Shown: in pieces, positions 16,438 through 23,694 of the stretch | Numbering within the stretch: the first letter of the stretch is position 1 | Layout: every line of letters begins with the position of its first letter | Assembly (NCBI GenBank): GCA_014058405.1 | Contig: CP047423.1 | Span: 620,001-684,000, forward strand | Length of the DNA: 64,000 nt | Source: Candidatus Nitrospira kreftii | GTDB lineage: Bacteria > Nitrospirota > Nitrospiria > Nitrospirales > Nitrospiraceae | Direction: 5' to 3' | Position numbers and translations under genes: made by a program | The notes under the pieces: model-generated | What the model was told of the DNA's origin: nothing | What the model saw: only the letters and a program-made list of their open reading frames with translations | The model's database searches: none

Positions 16438-16464
16438 TGACCTTCCCCCAGTTTCATGGACACC
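16438..16464 (+). repeat. IS3 left terminal inverted repeat
   Basis: 27 bases, pairing with 17661-17687 at 23 positions; both ends begin TGACCTTCCCCC when read inward. Confidence 0.85.
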
Positions 16465-16467
16465 AGG

Positions 16468-17331
16468 CTACGCGACTGCGGCCCTTGCTTCGTACTCGGC
16501 CGGGGAGTCATAGCCGAGGGTCGAGTGCCGACGCGTCCGATTGTAGAACACCTCGATGTATTCGAAAATGTCCTGTTTCGCTTCCGCTCGTGTGGCATAG
16601 TGCCGATGGTACACGAGTTCCTGCTTCAATGTTCCGAAGAAGCTCTCGACACAGGCGTTGTCCCAGCAATTGCCGGTGCGGCTCATACTGGCTGTGATGC
16701 CATGCGTGGTGAGCAACTGCTGGTAGGCCTCTGCCGCATATTGACTCCCGCGATCGGAGTGATGCAGGAGTCCTGCTGTGGGCTGCCGCGTGGCGAGCGC
16801 CATGCGGAGGGCCTGTTCGGTTAAATCTCCGGTCAAGCGCGGGCCCATCGCCCAGCCGATGACGGCACGCGAGTACAGATCCAGCAGCACGGCCAGATAC
16901 AGCCAGCCCTCCATTGTCCAGACGTAGGTGATATCGCCTGCCCAGACCTGGTTGGGCTGGGGCACCCTGAACTGGCGGTCAAGCGTGTTAGCCGCCACGG
17001 GCAAGCCGTGCGACGAGTATGTGGTAGCCCGCCACTTCTTCACGGTCTTGGCCCGGAGGCCATTGTGACGCATTAGCCGCGCCACGCGATGCTCTCCCAC
17101 CCGGTGACCCTGTTTGCGGAGCGCCCGCCAAATACTCGGACTGCCGTAGGTCTGGCGACTGTCCTGATGGAGCACGCGGATTGTGACCAGGAGCGTCCGA
17201 TTGGCGACCGCCTGCCGACTCTCAGGACGTCCGCGCCACGCATAATACCCCGCAGGGGAGACCGCCAGTGCTCGGCACATGAGGCGGATCGGATAGCGAC
17301 GGTCGTGCTCCTGGATCGCGCGGTATCTCAT
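16468..17331 (-). CDS. IS3-family transposase OrfB
   Basis: Integrase-core protein of 287 aa. HTH_21-like segment at the N-terminus (VSPAGYYAWRGRP), then the rve integrase core with the DDE triad: first Asp in WAGDITYVWT, second in LLHHSDRGSQYAA, Glu in NACVESFFGTLKQE; the C-terminal SPAEYEARA is typical. The start ATG overlaps the orfA stop (ATGA), and a -1 frameshift site upstream can fuse it to OrfA. Confidence 0.95.
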   Translation of the reverse strand: MRYRAIQEHDRRYPIRLMCRALAVSPAGYYAWRGRPESRQAVANRTLLVTIRVLHQDSRQTYGSPSIWRALRKQGHRVGEHRVARLMRHNGLRAKTVKKWRATTYSSHGLPVAANTLDRQFRVPQPNQVWAGDITYVWTMEGWLYLAVLLDLYSRAVIGWAMGPRLTGDLTEQALRMALATRQPTAGLLHHSDRGSQYAAEAYQQLLTTHGITASMSRTGNCWDNACVESFFGTLKQELVYHRHYATRAEAKQDIFEYIEVFYNRTRRHSTLGYDSPAEYEARAAVA

Positions 17332-17624
17332 TGGGACTCCCTCGCGAAGAACGCCGCCGCACGTTTTAAAAAATCCCGCTCCTGCTTCAGGACGGCATTT
17401 TCACGCCGCAGTCGGGCCAGTTCGGCCTCCTCAGCTCGGAGGTCCTGCCGCGTCCTTCCACGCTCCTCTGCCTGCTGCTGCTCCGCCCGCCAGCGGTAGA
17501 GCAGATGGTCGGCAATGCCCAGATCTCTGGCTACGTGTGCAACCGGTCGTGCCGAGTCTCGGACCAACCGCACTGCTTCTGTCTTAAACTCTTCCGTATA
17601 CTGCCGTCTGGTCTTGGTGCTCAT
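17328..17624 (-). CDS. IS3-family transposase OrfA
   Basis: Protein of 98 aa: an N-terminal helix-turn-helix (RRQYTEEFKTEAVRLV, then HVARDLGIADHLLYRWR) that binds the IS ends, and a coiled-coil leucine zipper (EAELARLRRENAVLKQERDF) for multimerisation. ATG 17624 is preferred over an in-frame upstream start at 17645, which lies close to the terminal repeat. It ends ATGA over the orfB start. Confidence 0.92.
   Translation of the reverse strand: MSTKTRRQYTEEFKTEAVRLVRDSARPVAHVARDLGIADHLLYRWRAEQQQAEERGRTRQDLRAEEAELARLRRENAVLKQERDFLKRAAAFFARESQ
17364..17370 (-). promoter_or_regulatory. Programmed -1 frameshift heptamer T TTA AAA
   Basis: Read on the minus strand in the orfA frame as TTT-TTA-AAA. 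A one-base backward slip here leads into the orfB frame without meeting a stop, producing the OrfAB transposase typical of IS3 elements. Confidence 0.65.
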
Positions 17625-17660
17625 GCTGCCCTCCAATTTCATCAAACTCCTCCTTATACA

Positions 17661-17687
17661 GGTGTCTGTGAAATCGGGGGAAGGTCA
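17661..17687 (-). repeat. IS3 right terminal inverted repeat
   Basis: Right end of the IS, inverted relative to 16438-16464, followed directly by the second ACTT copy at 17688-17691. Confidence 0.85.
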
Positions 17688-18131
17688 ACTTTCGCTTGAT
17701 AAGGTTGAGATTAATTTTCTTGATACTACTCTCGTTACCCGCGATCGCGTAGAAGATGTCTACAGGAAGACTTTTGGAGCCATAGATGTTATCAGCACAA
17801 ATTACAAAATCAAAGAATTCAGTCTGACTAGAACGCTTCACGGCATTATAGAAGAGGAGAGCGTTTCAGAATTCATGCAAAGCTTTATCAGGACTATACC
17901 CAAGGGTCTTGGACCTATCGCTGGACAAGGAGCTGTCTTTTACTATTCTGGGGAGGGCCAGACAAAAGCTTCCTCTACGGTCGTCGATGTTTCGGCAAGG
18001 ATAGAGAACGGTCTCTTCGTACGACTCTCTGTGACGTTTGACGGCCAGCAAGTTTCTGTAGATGCCTTGCCCGAGATCGCTCAACAAGCATTTGATCATC
18101 AGACGGAAAGCCTAGGCTTAACCTTAAAATA

Positions 18132-18740
18132 ATGCCTGAATTACTCACTAGGACTGGTAATTGCGTTCCGAGACTGGCTCCCAGCACTGCTGAGCCTTGG
18201 GGTCCGCACATATTTGAATTTGCCAATCCAGGTCAGCAAAGGGCTATTCCCCAACTTTTTACTAAACCTCGATCTTATGAAAGCCCCGGGACTAACTTCA
18301 ACACGATCTCCTTTTTCCCATGCACTGAGCCACTATCTCTGTTTGAGAGCACAATACCGGAGACTTTTGAACAAGCTCTTTATGGTTATAGAAGCCTAGT
18401 CCTGCTTGGCCAGATCAAAGACTTGTTGTCCGAAGGAGAAATAGTAAAAGCCTTGAGAATGTTGGTAGAGGAGAAGGCATCTGGCAATAAGCTGAGCGAG
18501 CCTCTTCAGCGGTTAAGCGACACTCTAGATAAGCAGAGTGTTGTGAGGAAACCCGTTACAACTTTGCCCCGTACCACCGAAGCCACCTGGATCAAGAAGA
18601 ATTGGGATGCATACAGGGGCAAGTGGGTCGCAGTCTTAGGGGATCAGGCCGTAGCTTCGGGCACCACACTCAGAGAACTACTCGAAACCGTCAAAGAAAA
18701 GCAGCTCAGCCAACGCCCCATTATTCACCACATAAAATAG
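18132..18740 (+). CDS. Unknown protein with C-terminal DUF5678-like domain
   Basis: Protein of 202 aa without signal or membrane segments. Residues about 90-135 are helical. The C-terminal part (WIKKNWDAYRGKWVAVLGD to LRELLETVKEK, about 150-192) matches the short DUF5678 pattern W...Y.GKWVA...G..VA.G....L. The start ATG overlaps the stop of the IS-interrupted gene (TAATG), implying translational coupling, and the next gene follows after 4 bases. DUF5678 proteins often neighbour retropepsin-like proteins, as here. Function unknown. Confidence 0.65.
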   Translation: MPELLTRTGNCVPRLAPSTAEPWGPHIFEFANPGQQRAIPQLFTKPRSYESPGTNFNTISFFPCTEPLSLFESTIPETFEQALYGYRSLVLLGQIKDLLSEGEIVKALRMLVEEKASGNKLSEPLQRLSDTLDKQSVVRKPVTTLPRTTEATWIKKNWDAYRGKWVAVLGDQAVASGTTLRELLETVKEKQLSQRPIIHHIK

Positions 18741-18744
18741 GCTA

Positions 18745-19200
18745 ATGCTCACGGACAACGGTCAGAAGTTTACTACCGGCCTATGTCGGTATCAGGACGA
18801 TTTAGCAGAAAACCAATCCACTCTCTCAAAGCTTTTCATTCCGATCAGAATCGGTGACCTACCCGGTGACCTGTGGGCAATGGTAGACACCGGCGCCCCA
18901 TACTGCATCTTTGAAGCGGAAGTTTTAGAGGCACTAGGATATAGATTTGATCCGGCATTCATGATACCACTTTCTACCAGGCATGGCCTAATCAGAGGAA
19001 CCCCCCACATCATCACCCTTACTGTTCTGGCGAATGAAGGTGACTCCTTAGCGATAGAATCGATCTTCCTGGTTCCTGAGATAATGCCTCATGCCTGGAA
19101 GGGAAACTTTATTGGCTATGCGGGATGCCTTCAGCGATTTTGTTTTGCGGTCGATCCATCTAAAAACTTCTTCCACTTTGGGAAGTATCCCGACACTTAA
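18745..19200 (+). CDS. Retropepsin-like aspartic protease family protein
   Basis: Protein of 151 aa. MVDTGAPYCIF (about 47-57) carries the Asp-Thr-Gly-Ala catalytic motif of retroviral-type aspartic proteases, preceded by a beta strand IPIRIGDLPGDLWA. The later hydrophobic-hydrophobic-Gly segment (GNFIGYAGCL, about 124-133) fits the family's second conserved patch. Such proteins act as homodimers; substrate unknown. It lies 4 bases after the DUF5678-like gene, and the three genes form one cassette. The base composition is lower in GC than neighbouring core genes. Confidence 0.68.
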   Translation: MLTDNGQKFTTGLCRYQDDLAENQSTLSKLFIPIRIGDLPGDLWAMVDTGAPYCIFEAEVLEALGYRFDPAFMIPLSTRHGLIRGTPHIITLTVLANEGDSLAIESIFLVPEIMPHAWKGNFIGYAGCLQRFCFAVDPSKNFFHFGKYPDT

Positions 19201-19234
19201 CCCATAACGTGTTTACAATCGCCAGGCTGTTGGT

Positions 19235-20080
19235 TCAAGAATCGAGATTCAATCGCTTCATGATCAAAGATCCGTGATCATCTACCCAGCACTGGAACCT
19301 TGCGGGAAGGTAGATACCGCGATCTGCCCGAATGGCCACATATAGGTCACGCCGGTTGTGTGGTCTAAATAGCTTTCCCTCCTTACTTGCATCATCCCGT
19401 TCAAGCAGTTCAACTGAGATACAATAAGGACAATCTTGCTTCCTATAAGAAATCAATTTCACCCATGCGGCGTCTTTCTTGCGAATATGAGGAGAGGATG
19501 CCTCCAAGGGCAATGTGTATCCCAGGTAAGTGGATAATTCTTCAGAACCTTCCTCGACCACTTTTTCAAGTTTCACCGTCACATTTTCTAGATCTATATT
19601 CGAGGTGTTTTTTAAAAGCATTGAGTAGCGTTGGACGTTTACTTGCTTGCCATTTTCCGTTTCCATTTCCCACGTGAAATACCGTTGAGGGTATCCATCA
19701 GTAAGAAATTCGACCTCCACGGTGGGATTATTGGAATTGAATCCCCCCTCCATATGAATTGCCTTTTGATGTGTGTCGTTTTCTGCATCATACGGAGATT
19801 TTTCCACCTGTAGTGCTACAGGGTGCTTGAGTGCTGTTCTTCGTTCCCACCAAGCCACAACATTGTTAAAAATCACCAAGCTGGAAGCTAGTGAAACCAA
19901 TGCCCCGATAAGTAAGGCTGGCCAACCCCATTGCATAGTCCATCCACCTATAAACGTAATTACGGTAATGAGGACACTCCATACGATTGGCCAGAAGTTA
20001 CCTGGCAGGATGGCTTGAAGGATGGATTGAAAAAGTGATCCGGCAATTGCCTCAGCAAACCATTTTTTAATCTTGGACAT
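19235..20080 (-). CDS. Membrane-anchored protein of unknown function
   Basis: Protein of 281 aa. Two hydrophobic segments (about 30-47 and 53-72) near the N-terminus, then a soluble domain of about 200 residues rich in beta strands with motifs EVEFLTDGYPQRYF and SMLLKNTSNIDLENVTVKLE, resembling an Ig-like/beta-sandwich fold. No family recognised. It converges with the three-gene cassette (35-base gap) and has the same AT-rich composition, so it belongs to the island. Confidence 0.65.
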   Translation of the reverse strand: MSKIKKWFAEAIAGSLFQSILQAILPGNFWPIVWSVLITVITFIGGWTMQWGWPALLIGALVSLASSLVIFNNVVAWWERRTALKHPVALQVEKSPYDAENDTHQKAIHMEGGFNSNNPTVEVEFLTDGYPQRYFTWEMETENGKQVNVQRYSMLLKNTSNIDLENVTVKLEKVVEEGSEELSTYLGYTLPLEASSPHIRKKDAAWVKLISYRKQDCPYCISVELLERDDASKEGKLFRPHNRRDLYVAIRADRGIYLPARFQCWVDDHGSLIMKRLNLDS

Positions 20081-20132
20081 CGCGCACCCCCTCGGTCTGA
20101 GGGGTGCATTGTAGCCGTGCTATCACATGGTG

Positions 20133-20309
20133 TCATGTACGTAGACTCACTGGGGAGCGCCATTGGCTCCCCTGCTCGGCTAGTTTGGCCGTGAGTCGCC
20201 CATTCTCACCCTGGAGCGCCCGGCAGGCGTCCAGAAGTCCCTGTGTGAGTTCTGGAGACAGGTCATCATCGTTCGCAAGGTAGCGTTCATACACAAATAG
20301 ATCAATCAT
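20133..20309 (-). CDS. Small hypothetical protein
   Basis: 58 aa, starting MIDLFVYERYLANDDDLS and continuing as a helix with LLDACRALQGENGRL. A GAGGT ribosome-binding site lies 6-7 bases before the ATG. The amphipathic C-terminal helix could be a short coiled coil. No family recognised. It lies upstream of the membrane protein on the same strand, 52 bases away, and may be cotranscribed with it. Confidence 0.45.
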   Translation of the reverse strand: MIDLFVYERYLANDDDLSPELTQGLLDACRALQGENGRLTAKLAEQGSQWRSPVSLRT

Positions 20310-20609
20310 TTCGACCTCACGTCAGGTTCCATAGGGCCGCTGTCGGATCAAAGTAGCGAACAGCTGCGGCAGAGCAAGTCCACGATCCGCATAGATCCTC
20401 CTTGGTGGGTAGAATAAGTTTTGGTCATATGCGCACGCGAACCTCAGGGGGCTGGTTCCGGAGCTAAGGGAATCGTCGCTGATGCCGTGCCCCCAGTCGG
20501 CCATTGGGCGGCCTCTAGGGCGGTGGTGCGGAATCCTGGATCAATGGGTTTATGTACGTATACTCCACGAGTATATTTGGACTATCATGTCACCGTACAC
20601 TAACCACAT
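20310..20609. other. Intergenic region at the right edge of the island
   Basis: 300 bases with no convincing gene. The perfect inverted repeat TATACT-CCACG-AGTATA (20559-20564/20570-20575) lies 35-50 bases before otsA. No copy of the tmRNA 3' end was seen, so the island's right boundary is not defined. Confidence 0.4.
20559..20575. promoter_or_regulatory. Inverted repeat upstream of otsA
   Basis: TATACT and AGTATA form a perfect 6-bp dyad around CCACG. Each arm also resembles a -10 element, so it may be an operator overlapping a promoter. Evidence is the symmetry and position only. Confidence 0.35.
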
Positions 20610-22841
20610 ATGAGACTCTCACTCCGCTTTATCATCCCGCTGGCCTGTGTCTTGGGGGTTATCGCCTACGGGGTGATCACCCTCGTCGATTCGCTCGAGC
20701 TGAAATGGTTCATCCGAGATCTCGACATGCGATCCAAGCTGATGATCGGCACGATGGAAGGGCCGCTTTCTGACCTCGTGAGCTCGAATTCAGAGAAGAA
20801 GATCTTGGCCTATTTCACTCGGATCAGTGAGGATGAACGGCTATATGCGATTGGCTTCTGCGACCTCGATAATCACCTATTGTATGAAACCCAGTCCTAC
20901 CCGAAAGATGTGACGTGCCAGGTGACGGCGAGTCTCTCGTCGGGTTCGTCCACTATGATGTCGCTCAGTCATAGGCTCGTTTACGTCACGTCAGCATCGA
21001 TCGAATCAGACGGGCGTCCGCTCGGACGTCTCCTGCTCCTTCACGATATGAGTTTCATTGAACAACGAAGCAGCGACACAAGGTGGTACATCTTCTATCT
21101 ATTTGTAGGGCTCGCTGCGGTGATCTCGCTGATTACCGTGTCGGTGGCTCACCTCAGTTGGCACGGGTGGATGTCGAGTGTGCGAGCCATGCTGAAGGGA
21201 GAAGGGCTTCTGGCCTCGCTCAAACACGAGAACCATGCGCCGGAACTCCGGCCACTGGCGAAAGACCTGCGGTCGTTGGTGCAAGCGCTTGAAACCGATC
21301 GCCGCATGCGTGATGAAAGTCAGGTGTCATGGAGTCCCGCCAGCCTCAGAGCGATTCTTCATGAGCAACTGGCCGGCGACCAAGTGCTGATTGTTTCCAA
21401 TCGGCAACCCTACGCCCATAATTGGCAGAATCAGAACATAGTGGTGCAGGTGCCGGCGAGTGGGCTGGTATCCGCGCTCGAACCGGTGATGCGGGCTTGT
21501 TCCGGCACCTGGATTGCGCACGGGAACGGATCGGCGGATCGAGCCGTGGTGGACGCACGCAACCACGTCGGCGTCCCACCTTCCCATCCGACGTATCAGA
21601 TTCGGCGCGTGTGGCTGACGGCAGAAGAAGAGCAGGGATATTACTATGGATTTGCGAATGAGGGGTTATGGCCGCTGTGCCACATTGCCCATGTCCGGCC
21701 CACATTCCGTTCATCGGATTGGAAACACTATGTCGCTGTCAATGAGCGGTTCGCTCAGGCCGTGTATGAAGAAGCCACGACCGACAATCCCGTCGTGCTC
21801 GTTCAGGATTATCATTTCGCGCTGCTTCCGAGACTGATTCGCGATTGGTTGCCGAATGCGACGATCATCATGTTCTGGCATATCCCCTGGCCGAACGCAG
21901 AAAGTTTCGGGATCTGCCCCTGGCGCGAGGAAATTCTGCGAGGACTGCTCGGAAGCAGTATCTTGGGATTTCACACTCGCGTACATTGCAATAATTTTAT
22001 CGATAGCGTCGATCGCACTCTTGAGGCGCGTATCGATCGAAACAGTTCGACGATCTCCTACGGAAGTAAGATGACGGCGGTCAACCCCTATCCGATTTCT
22101 ATCGAGTGGCCCATCCAATGGATCGGCGATCAGAAACCGGTTCCGGAATGTCGCGTCAGCCTGCGAGAGGCCTATGGGATACCCGCTGATCGCCTGATCG
22201 GCCTTGGGGTGGAGCGTCTTGACTATACCAAAGGGATCCTGGAACGGTTTATGGCGGTGGAACGCTTGCTGGAGCTGCAGCCGGAATGGATTGGGAGATT
22301 TACGTTTCTTCAGGTCGCGGCGCCCAGTCGATGGGCAATCGAGCAGTACAACCATTTTGCCGATCAGGTCTCCACATTGGCGGAGCAGATCAACAAGCGG
22401 TTTGGTCGAGACGGCTATCAGCCCATCTGCCTGCGGATCGAACATCACGAACCAGCCCAGGTCTACGAATGTTACCGTGGCGCGGACGTGTGTGTGGTGA
22501 GCAGTCTCCATGATGGAATGAATCTTGTCGCCAAGGAGTTTGTAGGTGCCCGTGACGATGAGCAAGGGGTTTTGATCTTGAGCCAATTTGCCGGTGCGGC
22601 TCGTGAGCTGACGGAGGCGCTGGTAATCAATCCATATGACATCGATCAATTTGCTGCAGCTCTTCACCTGGCGTTGACCATGCCGAAGGGGGAGCAGCGA
22701 GCTCGGATGCAGAGCATGCGCGGACTGATTCAAGAATTCAATGTGTATCGTTGGGCTGGTCGCATGCTTATGGATGCGGCTCGTATGCGACAAAAGGAAC
22801 GGGTGATGAAGCAGGTGAGGCGGGCGAGTGTGTTGCGTTGA
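20610..22841 (+). CDS. otsA: Trehalose-6-phosphate synthase with membrane sensor-like N-terminus
   Basis: Retaining GT20 glycosyltransferase joining UDP/ADP-glucose and glucose-6-phosphate to trehalose-6-phosphate. It has 743 aa against about 450-500 for plain OtsA. Residues 1-250 are extra: a membrane segment (8-27), an extracytoplasmic stretch of about 125 residues, a second membrane segment (about 158-180) and a HAMP-like/coiled linker. The GT20 part starts near VLIVSNRQPY and shows QDYHFALLPRL, MFWHIPWPNAESF, GVERLDYTKGILER, DGMNLVAKEFV and SQFAGAARELTEALVINP. otsB follows after 21 bases. The fusion suggests synthesis linked to sensing an external signal (inference). Confidence 0.93.
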   Translation: MRLSLRFIIPLACVLGVIAYGVITLVDSLELKWFIRDLDMRSKLMIGTMEGPLSDLVSSNSEKKILAYFTRISEDERLYAIGFCDLDNHLLYETQSYPKDVTCQVTASLSSGSSTMMSLSHRLVYVTSASIESDGRPLGRLLLLHDMSFIEQRSSDTRWYIFYLFVGLAAVISLITVSVAHLSWHGWMSSVRAMLKGEGLLASLKHENHAPELRPLAKDLRSLVQALETDRRMRDESQVSWSPASLRAILHEQLAGDQVLIVSNRQPYAHNWQNQNIVVQVPASGLVSALEPVMRACSGTWIAHGNGSADRAVVDARNHVGVPPSHPTYQIRRVWLTAEEEQGYYYGFANEGLWPLCHIAHVRPTFRSSDWKHYVAVNERFAQAVYEEATTDNPVVLVQDYHFALLPRLIRDWLPNATIIMFWHIPWPNAESFGICPWREEILRGLLGSSILGFHTRVHCNNFIDSVDRTLEARIDRNSSTISYGSKMTAVNPYPISIEWPIQWIGDQKPVPECRVSLREAYGIPADRLIGLGVERLDYTKGILERFMAVERLLELQPEWIGRFTFLQVAAPSRWAIEQYNHFADQVSTLAEQINKRFGRDGYQPICLRIEHHEPAQVYECYRGADVCVVSSLHDGMNLVAKEFVGARDDEQGVLILSQFAGAARELTEALVINPYDIDQFAAALHLALTMPKGEQRARMQSMRGLIQEFNVYRWAGRMLMDAARMRQKERVMKQVRRASVLR

Positions 22842-22862
22842 CGGAGAACTGGCGGGCGAAAT

Positions 22863-23621
22863 ATGGATTATCTGTTGACGGACAAAGGAAGAGAGAATCT
22901 TGAGACTCTCCTGAATGGACATTCCCTCTATGCCTTTGATTTCGATGGGACTTTATCCAAGATCGTTCCTGATTCGGATGCCGCTCGACTGGGGCGCTCC
23001 GTCCGTTTCTGGTTCGAGGCGCTCGCGAAGCGCGCTCCAACAGCCGTTATCTCAGGGCGGTCCTTGGAAGATTTGCGATCACGTATTGGGACAACTGTCC
23101 CTGATCTGATCGGGAACCATGGTTCAGAAGGCCCTCATGTTGTGCAGGCGGCCATGCAGCAGGTCCGAGAGATATGCCATGGTTGGCTGCGACTGATCAC
23201 CGATCGATTTCAAGCTGAGTTGGCCCAGTCCGGGGTGCTCCTCGAGACAAAGTCCTATTCGTTCTCATTCCACTATCGAACGGTGGAACGGCGTCATGAG
23301 GCGCGAACGTTGATCTCCCGCATTGTTGCGGAATTATCTCCTTCCCCTCGGATTGTTCTTGGGAAATCGGTCGTCAATGTCATGCCTCCGTCGGCGTGGC
23401 ACAAGGGAACCGCGTTACTGGAATGTATGCGGCGCTTTGGCTGTACGACCGCCCTTTATGTGGGAGACGACGAAACGGATGAAGACGTGTTTAGCTTGGG
23501 CGATCACCGTATATTGACCGTGAGGATTGGGAAGAAGAACACCTCATCCGCTCGGTTTTTCTTGAAACGTCAGACGGAAATTACGCAGGTTTTACGACTG
23601 CTGGTAGAAAGGTGTGGTTGA
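22863..23621 (+). CDS. otsB: Trehalose-6-phosphate phosphatase
   Basis: HAD-superfamily phosphatase (252 aa) removing the phosphate from trehalose-6-phosphate. Motif I is FDFDGTLSKI (catalytic Asp pair), motif II AVISGRSLEDL, then GNHGSEGP typical of OtsB, the lysine region HKGTALLECM, and motif IV YVGDDETDEDVF. Completes the OtsAB pathway for the compatible solute trehalose with the gene directly upstream, probably one operon. Confidence 0.93.
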   Translation: MDYLLTDKGRENLETLLNGHSLYAFDFDGTLSKIVPDSDAARLGRSVRFWFEALAKRAPTAVISGRSLEDLRSRIGTTVPDLIGNHGSEGPHVVQAAMQQVREICHGWLRLITDRFQAELAQSGVLLETKSYSFSFHYRTVERRHEARTLISRIVAELSPSPRIVLGKSVVNVMPPSAWHKGTALLECMRRFGCTTALYVGDDETDEDVFSLGDHRILTVRIGKKNTSSARFFLKRQTEITQVLRLLVERCG

Positions 23622-23694
23622 TGCACTCATGCCTGGAACAACTGGTGCAATGCGCTCTCGCCATAAGAACGGACAGGACGAGTTAATATTCCTG

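Larger units (their letters stand above)
16438..17687 (-). mobile_element. IS3-family insertion sequence, 1250 bp, complete
   Basis: Bounded by 27-bp imperfect terminal inverted repeats (16438-16464 and 17661-17687) that start TGACCTTCCCCC and end GACACC, and by an ACTT target duplication. It carries orfA and orfB on the minus strand with intact DDE residues and a slippery heptamer, so it looks functional. Its insertion inactivates the first gene of the island cassette; the near-perfect state of the target gene suggests recent insertion. Confidence 0.9.
16201..18132 (+). pseudogene. Unknown 225-aa protein gene split by an IS3-family element
   Basis: The 5' part (16201-16437) and 3' part (17692-18132) join in frame exactly if the IS and one ACTT copy are removed: the join reads NALVKL then SLDKVEINFLDTT. 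The restored protein has 225 aa, is soluble and alpha/beta, with no recognised family. GTG 16201 has AAAGGA upstream; ATG 16207 is the alternative. Its stop overlaps the start of the next gene (TAATG), so it was the first gene of a three-gene operon. An open frame running from inside the IS (about 17515) into the 3' part could still express a hybrid C-terminal piece. Confidence 0.82.
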
